Source of the DNA: Heliocidaris tuberculata | Lineage: Eukaryota > Echinodermata > Echinoidea > Camarodonta > Echinometridae | DNA length: 64,000 bases | Assembly: GCA_025618425.1 (NCBI GenBank) | Contig: CM046836.1 | Span: 20,620,494 to 20,684,493 of the forward strand | Reading direction: 5' to 3' | Shown: piece by piece, positions 1 through 42,367 of the stretch | Layout of the letters: the number at the start of each line of letters is the position of its first letter | Position numbering within the stretch: position 1 is the first letter of the stretch | The notes under the pieces: generated by a model | Told to the model about the DNA's origin: nothing | The model's database searches: none | What the model saw: only the letters and a program-made list of their open reading frames with translations | Position numbers and translations under genes: made by a program

Positions 1-178
1 CTAAAAAAGTGAAATTCAGAAATGTGTAAAACTCAACAGAGCACACAATCCTTAGTAAAGTAATCTTCATTGTCATCAATATCTTGAAATAGCTTTAATT
101 ATTCAAGAAAATTGCCAGGCCAATTTCATTATCACAGAGGTACATGTATCATGCCAACAATGTTTTGCTACACTCCTG

Positions 179-548
179 GGCCCGTATTCAGTTCAATACT
201 TAAGAATGAAATATGAGTAGTTTACTTAGTTTTCGGCTGAGATTAAATACCTAAGTAATTTTGGTATTCAATTGAGTCATTTGGCTAAGTATTTTACCCT
301 CAGTCTAAGACAGCTCCCTAGCAGATTTAAACCAATTACTTGATTGACAGGTATGTGGCTTTCATACATACACAGAGCAGTATAAGCTGTGCACAAGCAA
401 ATCATATAAGCGCACATCTACCGTGACGCATCTATTGCGCATGCTTTTGGAAAGAATATCTGACATCACAATGGATATCAGTAAATATTTTGCTTTAAAT
501 TCAGCTTGCTAAAGTAAAGTGCTTAAATTTGATCTGAATACGATTATC
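179..548. mobile_element. Fold-back MITE with GTATTCAG termini
   Basis: The left end near 181 reads CCCGTATTCAGTTCAATACT and the right end near 521-545 is its imperfect inverse (AATTTGATCTGAATACG). Coding capacity is absent. The termini resemble the GGGCCCG-type ends common in echinoderm short elements. The family is unassigned. Confidence 0.5.
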
Positions 549-1007
549 ATGTTATAGGCCAACAACATGAATCTCTGTCATCTTCTGTGTAAAATGTATT
601 ACTAGGAATAAAAAAGTATTACAGTTTTAGACTTCCATACTAAGGGTACAGTTGTGTACAATTATTCCAGAAAAATCTCTCAGACCAAAATAAAAGGTCA
701 AAATCCCTGAAATAATAATAACCACTTTTTGGTATACTTTCCATAAAGACTCAAAGGCAACATACTGTGTTTACGCATAACTGGCCTATAGTTATTAACA
801 TTATCAATATAATTTTTCTTTTATTTATAGGGTACAATACCAGAAGAAATAGATAAGCTAAAAATATAACATAGAGGATTGACTATACAGTGTATTACAT
901 ACTTATAACCTTATAGATGAAAATTATCAATGCCACAGCTGTTGGTATCATTGAGTTTCTTCACAACATTGATAATTTCATTTTCACACATTGGTTTAAG
1001 ATATATA

Positions 1008-1347
1008 GGCCGGAATTCACAAAGGTGGTTTCAATTCAGACCATGGTTTATGCAGATTTCGTGGTATAAATACGCTTGATTTAGCGCATACACTTATAAA
1101 GATCCAATAATGAACGCGCGCCGGTTGCGCGTTGTTGGCAAAAGAGCTCAGACCATGGTTTATTTAAATAAACCATGGTCTGAACCATGGCAACTAGCGT
1201 AAATTTAGCGCTTTTGCCAACTACGTGCAACCGGCGCACATTCATTATTGGATCTTTGTAAGTGTACGCGCTAAATCAAGCGTATTTATACCACGAAATC
1301 TGCATAAACCATGGTCTGAATTGAAACCACCTTTGTGAATTCTGGCC
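1008..1347. mobile_element. Long, nearly perfect inverted repeat (~340 bp fold-back element)
   Basis: Two arms of about 165 bp mirror each other from GGCCGGAATTCACAAAGG on the left to CCTTTGTGAATTCTGGCC on the right. A perfect palindrome at the centre, CAGACCATGGTTTATTTAAA and its inverse, marks the symmetry axis. The arms differ at only a few sites, so the element is young or kept homogeneous. TA flanks both ends. Confidence 0.85.
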
Positions 1348-1619
1348 ATAGAGTTTACCCAATAATCCATTGATTAGCTGCATGTTTTTTTTTTCATGTT
1401 TCCCTTTATCACATGAAATTTAATTCTGTAGTAGTCTGTATGGGCAAGTCTTAGCAATTTATTATTTTGGATCCAAACATATTTTATTGTTATTTTCTGT
1501 ACATTTATGACAATATAATCTATTTTCATCATTATCTTTCTACACAGGTGAAATGTTATCCATGGTTTTCTGATTTTTTTGTAAGCAGATTTATATGATT
1601 TAATTTCAAACACTATACA

Positions 1620-2757
1620 GAGTGTCCCAGAAAAAAGGAAACCAGATTTCATGGCATAAATTTTCTATCATAATGATTAATTTCCTTGATGAGGTATACA
1701 TGTATGAAAAGCTCTGTTTCTCTCCTTTCTTGTGATGCACAATTTATTATTCATAATTCACACATGATTGAATTAAAACAACGAGAAGTGGTGGTACCAA
1801 AATTTCATTTGCATGCACAAATTGCAAATTTGAGTCAGTTTTTAGGGTAGTAAGCGTAATCATATTGAAAAAATGAAAACATCACATAAAAATTCATAAT
1901 ATTCTCTTTCATATGACAGCTCATGAGTAGAAAATCAATAATGTATGTTAGAGAACAAGTAAAATGAAAACATGCTTGATTTTTGCCCAAATGACTAGAT
2001 AGTTGAGAAGAAGCCGTTCAGCTTTTCTGATCAACCTGCTGACAATAGACTTAATACTTGGATGAATTTTCACAAACATGGGGAATGAAAAGGATCACTA
2101 GAGATGGTTCGGGACTTGGGGTATAAAAAGGCTGAAAATGATGACACGTCTTACTTCTGCAACATTCTCTTCCAATATGGCAATTCTTCTTTGACCAGAT
2201 CGACCGTTGTTGACATTAAATCTGTTCCCTCCCTGTTGATATTTCCTTATGCTTCTCCATAACATACATGTAGACTTCGCATGAATTTTGCAATCTGGCA
2301 GCAACTTGCTGCATGCTCCCAGAGCGAGCCCATTCCGTTAGATGAACACCCTTTTCTATGGTCAGATGCATGGTCACGCAACATAAAAAAGATGGTTTGC
2401 TTAATTTTTTTAGCCTTTTTATTACCCCCAACCATCTTTAAAGTTCCTTGTTATTCCTCTTGTTCATGTAAATTCACCCAAGCATTAAGTCCATTGTCAG
2501 CCACTAGGTCAGAACAGCTGAATGGCTTCTTACTCAACTATCCACTCATTTGGACAGAAATCAAGCATGATTTCATTTTACTTGTTCTCTAGCATACATC
2601 ATTAAAAAGAGAAAATTATGAATTTTTATATCATGTTTTCCTTTTTTTCAATATGATTCAGCTTACTACCCTAAAAATTGACTCTAATTTGCAATTTGTT
2701 TGTGCAAATGAAATTTTGGTAACACCATTTTCCATTGTTTTTGCAACATGTGGGATG
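1620..2757 (-). mobile_element. Mariner/IS630-like element remnant with ~200-bp inverted arms
   Basis: Sequence at 1753-2020 reappears inverted at 2516-2757, for example CATGCTTGATTTTTGCCCAA against an ATCAAGCATG core. Between the arms the minus strand holds broken transposase-like coding sequence (2098-2435) with GRSGQRRIAILEENVAEVRR. This resembles the helix-turn-helix linker GRPR region of Tc1/mariner-type transposases. A terminus-like GTGTCCCAGAAAAAAGGAAA at 1622 has no visible right partner. The frames are broken, so it is inactive. Confidence 0.55.
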
Positions 2758-3085
2758 CATACTGGGCCCCTCCTTTTTCTGTTATATATTGATGATATTC
2801 AGCATGTTTCTCATAATTTGAATTTTATTCTCTTTGCTAACAACACAACCATATTTCTTTCACATGAAAATTATCATCTTGTTGAAGAATTGCAAAATAA
2901 ACTAAGGTAAACAAAATTGAAAACTGGTTATTTCAAAACAAGCTGATCATAAACACTAACATGATGATTTTTACAAAATGGAAATTTGATAGCGAAGAAG
3001 CCAAGGTTTACTTGGATAGAACAGCAGTTACATACATGTATGTACAGGGTACTAAATTTCTTGGCATTTATCTTGATGATAAATG
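2740..3085 (+). pseudogene. Reverse-transcriptase fragment of a non-LTR retrotransposon
   Basis: One frame reads GPLLFLLYIDDIQHVSHNLN then FILFANNTTIFLS, the RT palm region in which the usual FADD catalytic box has become FANN. A stop follows, and after a frame change KIENWLFQNKLIINTN and GTKFLGIYLDDK continue the typical C-terminal RT text. Short, frameshifted and with a mutated active site, it is a dead fragment next to the mariner-like remnant. Confidence 0.8.
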
Positions 3086-3239
3086 ACATAAAATACTCAG
3101 GTTGACTCAATGTGCTAAAAAATGATATGACTATAGATCAATGGTTCTTTCAGTATCATTGCCATTAATAATTGGTCATATCAGGGATATGAAGAGATTT
3201 TTCATTTCGGGATGAACAAATGGATAAAAGATATCGTAT

Positions 3240-5245
3240 GGGACACATTCAACTGAATCGCCCTTTTGAATGACTTGGAAACCAAATGTATGCCTTTGTT
3301 TTTGTTTAATTACTTTTCAATGACACTTTGAATAGCCAGTGTATGCCTTTGTTCTGTTCTTTCCGATGACACTTTGAATAGCAAATCGTATGATATGAAT
3401 TTGGCTCAGATACTTTTGGATGACACTTTGAAGAGCAAATAAATGCCTTTATTTTGTTCTGTTACTTTTGGGTGGTTCTGTGTAATGTGTTCTGTAGAAC
3501 ATGACTTTTATCCCTTTATTTAATCCAAAAATTAGAGAAATCTCTTTATATGACCACTGACTAATGGTTCTTTCATTATATTTGCCATTATTAACTGACA
3601 GTATTTAAGAGATTTTCATTTTTAGATGAAATAAATGGACACACTATGTCGTATGGGACATGCTGCACTGAACAGCCCTTTTTAGTGACTTGGAATAGCA
3701 AGTGTATGCCTTTGTTTTGTTTAATTACTGTTATATGACACTTTGAATATCAAATGTACAGTGTATGCCTTGTTTTTGTTTAATTACTTTTATATGACAC
3801 TTTGAATAGCAAATGTATGCCCTGTTTTTGTTTAATTACTTTTATAAGACACTTAGAATAGCAAATGCCTTGTTTTTGTTTAATTACTTTTATATGACAC
3901 TTTGAATAGCAAATGTATGCCTTGTTTTTGTTTAATTTCTTTTATATGACACTTAGAATAGCAAATGTATGCCTTGTTTTTGTTTAATTACTTTTATATG
4001 ACACTTTGAATAGCAAATGTATGCCTTGTTTTTGTTTGATTACTTTTATATGACACTTAGAATAGCAAATGTATGCCTTGTTTTTGTTTAATTTCTTTTA
4101 TATGACACTTAGAACAGCAAATGTATGCCTTGTTTTTGTTTAATTACTTTTATATGACACTTAGAATAGCAAATGCATGACTTGCTTTTCTTTAATTATT
4201 TTTATATGACACTTAGAATAGCAAATGTATGCCTTGTTTTTGTTTGATTACTTTTATATGGCACTTTGAATAGCAAAAGCATGCCTTGTTTTGTTTAATT
4301 ACTTTTATATGACACTTTGAATAGCAAATGCCTTGTTTTTGTTTAATTACTTTTATAAGACTCTTAGAATAGCAAATGTATGCAGTGTTTTTGTTTAATT
4401 ACTTTTATATGACACTTAGAATAGCAAATGTATGCCTTGTTTTTGTTTAATTTCTTTTATATGACACTTAGAAAAGCAAATGTATGCCTTGTTTTTGTTT
4501 AATTACTTTTATATGACACTTAGAATAGCAAATGTATGCCTTGTTTTTGTTTAATTACTTTTATATGACACTTTGAATAGCAAATGTATGCCTTGTTTTT
4601 GTTTAATTACTTTTATATGACACTTAGAATAGCAAATGTATGCCTTGTTTTTGTTTAATTACTTTTATATGACACTTTGAATAGCAAATGTATGCCTTGT
4701 TTTTGTTTGATTACTTTTATATGACACTTAGAATAGCAAATGTATGCCTTGTTTTTGTTTAATTACTTTTATATGACACTTAGAATAGCAAATGTATGCC
4801 TTGTTTTTGTTTAATTACTTTTATATGACACTTTGAACAGCAAATGTATGCCTTGTTTTTGTTTATTTTTATATGACACTTAGAATAGCAAATGTATGCC
4901 TTGTTTTTGTTTAATTACTTTTATATGACACTTAGAATAACAAATGTATACCTTTGTTCTGTTCTTTTGAATGACACTTTGATGCCATAATTTTGCTCAG
5001 TTACATGAGGACGACATTTTTGACAAAATACATGACATGATAGTCTCTACAGTTACTTTTAGATGGCACTTTGAATAGCAAATGTTTGTCTTGTTTTTGT
5101 TTAATTACTTTTCAATGACACTTAGAATAGCAATAAATGTTTTCTTTAATTACAATCAATGACAATTCAAATAGCAAATGTATGACTTCGCTTTGTTTCA
5201 TAACTTTTGAATGACTTTTCAATAACCATATAAGTATGCCTTTGT
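3240..5245. repeat. 52-bp AT-rich minisatellite, over 25 copies
   Basis: The unit contains TGTATGCCTTGTTTTTGTTT, then AATTACTTTTATATGACACTT and a (A/T)GAATAGCAAA end. About 25 copies run at close to 52-bp spacing from 3720 to 4980, with more diverged ones before and after. Two main variants, ACTTTGAATAG and ACTTAGAATAG, are interspersed. Degenerate copies resume at 6617-6726 and 6948-7000, beyond inserted elements, so the array once spanned about 2.5 kb without them. Confidence 0.93.
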
Positions 5246-5250
5246 TTTAA

Positions 5251-6612
5251 CCCTTTCAAGACAATTGACCACATTTTGTGGTTTGGCTCAATAACTTTTG
5301 ATTCAGAGCTGTAAAAATATACCAGATGCATGAGTAGAAAGAGCAAAAATTTCTGTACACACTAGTGCTGGTATCGACATGCTTGATGTCGACACTGCTG
5401 TCGACATACGAAGGGTTTTTAACGTTGCCGACATGTCGACATGCATGCTCTGATGTCGACATAAAAGCGGTCTTATTTATACGTCACGGTCACACACTAG
5501 AAAAGTGAAGCTTACCTGAAAAGATATAGATACAATAATCAACAAAAATAAACGCAATTAGAAGGCAATTCATCAGCGCAAATTCAACAACAATCGATCG
5601 CGGCATGCAGTGCTACATATTTAGGGCTCTCAAGTTGAGGGATCTGCAGTGCTAGATGCATGCGTAGTCAGCTCATTCATGGACTGCTCATGCGCATATG
5701 GACAACTCGCGCACAGAGCTTGCTCAGCCATACACAGATTTCAATGCATTGGACACAGTTGTAATATTTTTCTGTGATATCAGTCTTGGCAATTTGACAC
5801 CGAGATCCTTTTTTTCTGAAACAACTCTAAGCAGAAAATTCAGCTCAAGTAAATACCGTACGGTTGTAGAAAAATGAACAATTTACGGATTCATCACAGT
5901 GATTTTCTTGCGAATCCAACCAAAATGAGGAATTTTAGGGAAAGTTTAGCAGGTACAATTTTCTGTTTGTAACCAAAGAAATATCGCTAAAATTTCATAT
6001 TTTCCGGCTGTCAAACTTTGATTTTGCAGTATTGCTGTGAAAGATACATCCATATTCAATCATTTTTCAAACTTTGTATTTATAAATAGTGGTGTTAAAT
6101 ACGTTATTTTTCAGATTGCTTTTGTAAACAACTTTACGTAGATCGTGTGAAAATGCAAGAATTGGCGAGGTCAAAGGGGGTCAACTCCATACAAACTGGC
6201 ACTGTGTGTGTTTGACTTATGTCGATATAATGTCGACATCGTGAATATTTTTGTTGCGACATGTCGACAGAGATTTTTTTTACCGATACCAGCTCTAGTA
6301 CACACTATGTCCATTTTTGTTGCATGACCTTGTTGCATTTGATGCCAGGAATTTTGAAAATGAAAATAAGCTTTAAAATCCTTAAATTGGCAACACGTTG
6401 AGAGGCTCAAAATCATTGTGTTTCATCAAATTGGCAATTTTTTCAACTTTTCGACAAATTCCTAACCATGTAAATGTATATTGTTCCCAAAGACATTATA
6501 AATTCTACACCTTAGTAGAACCATGTGGCACTAAAAGAAAATATTAATGTTGCCAAATCGAAAAACAAAACGTGATCAATTTAGCCCTTGAATAATTCCA
6601 GTCCTAAAAGGG
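5251..6612. mobile_element. piggyBac-type MITE, copy 1, interrupted by a hAT element
   Basis: Ends CCCTTTCAAGACAATTGACC and (A)AAAGGG are flanked by TTAA at 5247-5250 and 6613-6616. TTAA target duplication with CCC/GGG ends is the piggyBac hallmark. Removing the 935-bp insertion and its 8-bp duplication leaves 419 bp, matching copies 2 and 3 (408 and 409 bp). It lies inside the 52-bp minisatellite. Confidence 0.85.
5363..6297. mobile_element. Non-autonomous hAT element (935 bp) with 8-bp target duplication
   Basis: Termini are TAGTGCTGGTATCG and, inverted, TAGAGCTGGTATCG. Both flanks are GTACACAC (5355-5362 and 6298-6305). The uninterrupted sister MITEs show one copy of the target, which confirms the ends. 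Subterminal GTCGACAT palindromes recur at both ends. No transposase is present. TAGNG ends plus an 8-bp duplication are diagnostic for hAT. Confidence 0.9.
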
Positions 6613-6725
6613 TTAATTACTTTTGAATAAGCCTTTGAATACCGATAGCATGTATGTCTTTGTTTTGTATATTTACTTTTGGATGACAATTTGAATAGCA
6701 GGTATGCCTTCTTTTTGTTCAATAG

Positions 6726-6948
6726 ACCTGTTTACTAATTTTATGTATACTTCTTGAACAAAAGTTCCTTTTGGCGACTCAAAAGCTTGCTAGAGGCTTG
6801 GCCGACATAGCAACAACTAATATATGCAAAATGGATTCCCTCCATAGAGATGCCATTATGCATAAGAGGTGCACTAAATAGGTCGGTAACTTTAGAGGAT
6901 TTTTGAGAGAAACATGCATAAATTGAATACATTAGTAAACGGGTCTAT
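6726..6948. mobile_element. Short MITE with TAGACC(T/C)GTTTACTAAT ends
   Basis: Left AGACCTGTTTACTAAT and right ATTAGTAAACGGGTCT are inverse. Minisatellite text flanks it on both sides with a 2-bp (AT/TA) duplication. The element is about 220 bp with no ORF. Confidence 0.7.
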
Positions 6949-7459
6949 TACTTTTGGATGACACTTTGCAAAGCAAATGTACATGTAGGCCATATTTCGG
7001 TTCAGTCAACTTTTGGAAGATATATTTGCTAAAATATATACCATATCAGGGGTGGATCCAGGACTTTGCAAAAGGGGGGTCCGATTCCCCAAATTCTCTG
7101 ACCAGGAACAAAAAAGAAGAGGTATCCAATTCACCAAGAATCTATGACAAGCAAAAGTTAATAGGGATAAAGTTCTCCATATTGCATACATACATGTACA
7201 TTCACTTGCATAAGTAGTGGTCCAGTTTTAATCACACACCAACATGCTTTCAAGCCCTTAAAGCTCGTTCCAATATGCTGTGGTAAACTGCCCCCCCCCA
7301 AATAACCCCAAAACGTTTCATGTTTCTCTATCTTATAACACACAGGTAAGTACATGCATAGGACCTTTGTTGCTTCATGCATCCCCACTTGCCATTCATT
7401 TAATACACACACACAAAAAAAAAATTGAATTCCCCCCCCGGCAATTTACGACAACATAT

Positions 7460-7530
7460 GTGAACGAGCCTTAAACCTCCTGGTTCCAAGGCCATTACTC
7501 AAACCACTGAGCCAATGTGCCTCTAATAGT
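7460..7530 (-). repeat. tRNA-like SINE head fragment
   Basis: On the minus strand an A-box-like TGGCTCAGTGG is followed by GGAACCAGGAGG and a degraded B-box region. No intact tRNA cloverleaf was recognised. Confidence 0.35.
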
Positions 7531-8604
7531 TGTTTGTGAGTGTGACATATACTGTAGAAAGGTTGAAGACAACTGTATACACTAATATTTTCACATAGAG
7601 ATATTTTCATGAATTCCAGGCCTAAACACATTTTTGCGAGCAGTTGCTTTCGCAAATGACCCGCAGGCTACTCGTACTTACTTCCATACACTCTACGCCC
7701 ACCCTGTTAGAAAACACACAAACTGGTTTTGCACAATGCATGCATGTGTTGCCTGCACCACCAATGCCGCAGAAAAAAAGAAGAAAGGCTGTGATGTGGC
7801 AATATTTGACATCCTTTGATGTCATTGTGATTGCACGCACACATTTCTGTATACACAAGGAGGAACATGGACAACAGCTGGAGTTATAACTAAAACCAGG
7901 CTCTTGTTTGTGAAGTAGGTTGGAGGCTGCAACAACATGCACAACAAATATTTCCTTTCCCAGAACATTCTTGCAATTAAGGAAACAACCAAGTACATGA
8001 AGCTCACTGTTTCACAATGAACAAGACATTAATGAAAGACATCATATAAAATGATAAAATCAGTTTTCACCGACCTGAATGTAAAGGAGAGTAGACATAA
8101 ATGATATATCCCGGTACAAGCGAATTAGTGCCAAAATAAAATTTAAAATGAAAACATTCTCAACTGGGCAATTGAAGGCATTAATGGTGATTGTTTCAAT
8201 TGATAGGATAATCTTTCATGATCACTATATGAAATACACTAACTAGAACAGATTGGAAAGGGACTCAAACTACCCACCAAGAAGCACATGTCTGTGACAC
8301 TGTCTAGACTATATCCCATAAAATTCTTCATGTTCAGGCTTAGAAATTTTAGAATGAGACCATAAGTAATTATACTACAACTGCACATTTACTTTTTGTG
8401 TTTATTGATTCAGCAAATTACCTGTGCATCACAGAACTTCAAAATTAAAAAAATATTGCACAACCTCTTCTGTCTACCTTGGTGGCTTGGAACCTCTGAC
8501 TTCAAAGAATTAAGGCACTTCAGTAATCAAATTGAACATCCTTTGAATTCTGCCAGATGTTTGCATTGATTATAGTTAGTTGGGACTCCATCTGCAATAC
8601 TTGT

Positions 8605-9045
8605 GGAGGAGCAATGGCTCAGTGGTAGAGCAGTCAGGAGGGGAGGGGGGGGGGGGGGGCTCTCTCCCCTGGGAAAATAAAATACAGCCCAAAATGCTGA
8701 TGACCTTTTTTTTTTTCTTTTGCTTGTCAGAGATTTTTGGAGGTATAAAGATATCCCAAAATGCTGATGACCTTTTTTTTGTTGTTTTTTGCTTGTCAGA
8801 ATATTTTGTTAATATATGGCCCCCTTCATCACAAAATCCTGGATCTGCCACTGAGAGCAGTGGTCTCGTAACGGGAGGACCCAGGTTTGAAACCAAGTTG
8901 ATGCACTAGTGCCCTTTGATAAGGCATTAATCCTCATTACAAAGTCCCTCGGAGAGGACTTAAAGCCGTCGGTCCCCTGGTTGCTTACTTACAAGCATAC
9001 ACATGCTTTCTTAGCAGTCAGGTAAAATAAACCATCAAACCTTTT
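8605..9045 (+). mobile_element. tRNA-derived SINE split by an inserted repeat
   Basis: The head has an A box, TGGCTCAGTGGTAGAGCAG (8614-8632), and a B box, GGTTTGAAACC (8884-8894), as in pol III tRNA genes. Between them about 230 bp of unrelated repeat has been inserted, with a G tract, two copies of CCCAAAATGCTGATGACC and an end GGATCTGCCACTGAG. A tRNA-unrelated body follows the B box. It is not a functional tRNA gene. Confidence 0.65.
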
Positions 9046-9623
9046 GTAAGTACTTCTTTGACATGTTGACTACTAAATTCTTTTATTCCCCAAAGCTTAA
9101 TACATGGGTTATGTGCAGATGTCAGATGAGAAAATATCTAGCTTTCCATTCATTTCACACTCTCAAGTCATGCAAACCTTCTGTTTACATAATGTCTATT
9201 GACAGACATGAGATAGAGACAAAACTGAGGAAGATTGGACATATCCATTTTAGTTCACCTTAAATATATTAGTAAATATGTCTGCAATGCCCCTCTGCAA
9301 AAGGAAAGATTCTTTTTTCTAATACTCCCTCTGAAATATCACAAAAGGAGGAAATTTTGGGGTATGTTGTTCATGAGCATTATTACCATCCGATAATTAT
9401 TGATTCCTCAAATAATAATATTTTCTGCATATCAACTACAAACTGTCAAACCCCGCCAAGATTGGTCAATAAAAACAACCTTCCATGGGAAGGAATGTTG
9501 CAGTGCAAAATTAGGAATAAAGTATATTGAATGCTTTTACACATAATTGTTCAAAAACAGAGAGGAATTTAGGGCTCATAAAATTACTTTGAAGGCTGAA
9601 AAATAGGGATGGTTTGCAAGTAT

Positions 9624-9720
9624 GCTGTGGGAATATTTCGATGAGTTCCCCCTATTTGCAATGTACTTAATTGTGGAATAACAGGGTCTGACCAGTGGAG
9701 ACAATGCAGAGTTCCACAGG
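9624..9720 (-). pseudogene. Decayed partial copy of TBCD exon 27
   Basis: About 110 bp downstream of the exon 27 donor, the minus strand again reads a decayed version of the exon's second half. SDPVIP is intact, and the nucleotides for the exon's ELIKIFP end recur with small indels (GAACTCATCGAAATATTCCC against GAACTAATCAAGATATTCCC). The true end is SDPVIPHIPDREELIKIFPE. An acceptor-like TTTTACAG precedes it near 9750 and a GTAC lies inside it, so inclusion as an alternative exon cannot be excluded, but the reading frame of the exon end is broken. Most likely it is a decayed local duplication. Confidence 0.6.
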
Positions 9721-9830
9721 TGCATTCAGGGTGGAAATCAATAGGATTCTGTAAAATAAAAATATTATTTTTATTACTAAAACTCCAATTTATTTTCAAA
9801 AATTTGATAACAATTTTAAATGAACCTTAC

Positions 9831-40729
<30,899 letters not shown>

Positions 40730-41013
40730 TTTTGCTGCAAAACATTTAGTCAGCTCGCTCCACGCGCACTTTGTGTCGGGTTTGTTCAGCAGGGATATGA
40801 GTCATGCGCCGTCCCGGTCCCTAGCCGGCCCGGACAATTACAAGCGAGTGCATGCTTGGCGCGGCCGGCTGGAGCTGGAATGCGGCAGGAGGTTCAGTGA
40901 AGCTGCGCTGGCCTAGCCTGGAGCGCTAGCCCGGCCGGATAGCGGATCGGAGCAGATCGTTGAGGAGCTACTTCGCAGGCAGGCGCTGAACTGACCGAAT
41001 CAAATCTTATCCG
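40730..41013. promoter_or_regulatory. GC-rich putative divergent promoter of TBCD and LYRM1
   Basis: Directly upstream of the TBCD ATG the sequence changes from AT-rich to strongly GC-rich with many CpG and CCGG sites for about 280 bp. This is the only such block in the window. At 41013 it ends in a good plus-strand donor (CCG, then GTGAGC). LYRM1's coding exon 1 is preceded by an acceptor at 43417-43418 (TTTTAG), so a non-coding first exon of LYRM1 probably starts here and splices over about 2.4 kb. No clear TATA box was seen. The sharing by both genes is inferred. Confidence 0.6.
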
Positions 41014-41568
41014 GTGAGCTAATAGCCAAGTTTTACGAGTAAAATATTATGATTTTGATACAATTTGAGCCTAGCTCATAATTTCAGAAGCTTGAGAATG
41101 AGAGTTGGAAACAAAATAGAATTAGAATAGAGTAGATACGATCCATGAATGTATTTGACTTTTTAAAAAAAATTTTGTAGTCACTCAGTCGTGAATCATG
41201 GTCATTGACTTCATTACTAAAATACTAGATCAGTCTGTACTTAAGCAATGATAAATGAAATACTCCTGAAGTCTTGGTCATATTCATCAATTGTGTAATT
41301 GTATCATTATCAAGAGTTTATCTGAAACACTTGTCTCTTGATTAAAATCATAGGATCTAATTTTAAATTACTTAGTTCTAGGCACACCACGTAACTATAG
41401 TGGTCATTGTTCTAGGTAATGTGACATCTTATTCAAAACCAAAGTCATTGATGCTGAATAGAACTATTACAAAAAAGATAAATAATAGTGTATTTATCTT
41501 TTTTGTAATGATTATATATACGTGTATATATAATATATAGTCAAGTATTGTAACTCCGAACAGATTGT

Positions 41569-41697
41569 ATTACCGAACGTGTAAAGTTAAGCGCCTAAAA
41601 TGGGTTTTCATACGCGTGGGATTACGCGTATGAAAACCACACTATTGATACCAAGGTTGTGTCTTTTTCCCATAGGTTTCACACGTTCGGAATTACG
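41569..41697. repeat. Nested palindrome with perfect 15-bp hairpin arms
   Basis: Outer arms TTACCGAACGTGTAAA and the inverse of TTTCACACGTTCGGAATTAC. The inner hairpin GGTTTTCATACGCGT (41603-41617), 6-nt loop, ACGCGTATGAAAACC (41624-41638). It lies in the likely first intron of LYRM1. Confidence 0.75.
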
Positions 41698-42049
41698 GTA
41701 CCTTTTTCAAGGGACCAAAATGCCGCGTCGTTGGGAAGGGGTTCACTCGGATGGGAATATCGTATTAAATCTACGTTGTCTTTTTAAAATTCCATCAACT
41801 TCTTTTTTTGTAGGACTTTGAGCATTCAATATGTATAGTTTGACAGATATTCGTTTCATATTTTATTTGCTATCGTTGATTTTCTGAAAAGTGTTCGGAC
41901 ACTGGATCAACCACCATACTGATTTCCACTCGAAATCTCTTTTATTTCATTAATTTTATCTTGTAATGTTAGCTCAACTGTATATAATGTACATATGTTT
42001 TGTTTAGTAATTTCCTCCCTCTCAAACAATTACTTTAATTTAAACGAAA

Positions 42050-42296
42050 ATCTTTTTTGTTTGTTTGTTTGTTTTTTTAAACATATATTATTGTATCATT
42101 ATTCGATTAGGGGGTCTACATCACACAAGCTAAGCTTTTTAGTAGATCCCTCCACATATCATTTTGTCACCTTTCTATGTCATATTTATGTATTCTCTGT
42201 TTTTGCAGTGTTTGTAATTTATACATATTGTTGTAATTTCATTGTAAATGTGGAATCTGAATAAATCAAATCAAATCAAATCAAATCAAATAGCAA
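42050..42296 (+). mobile_element. LINE-like 3' tail ending in (AAATC)n
   Basis: An AT-rich 3' UTR-like stretch, with TGTGGAATCTGAATAAATC, ends in five AAATC units, as in non-LTR elements with simple-repeat tails. No coding part remains. Confidence 0.5.
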
Positions 42297-42367
42297 AAGG
42301 TTGGCAGAAATGACAGCTGCAATATGCAATGGTTTTATTGTATTTTGAATTGAATACTGATGTATGA

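Noticed and set aside
3720..4980. Regular repeats as a possible CRISPR array
   Set aside because: The 52-bp units are contiguous with no unique spacers, and the context is an animal gene region. It is a minisatellite.
8605..8900. tRNA gene with A and B boxes
   Set aside because: The boxes are about 270 bp apart because of an insertion and no cloverleaf forms. It is a SINE head.
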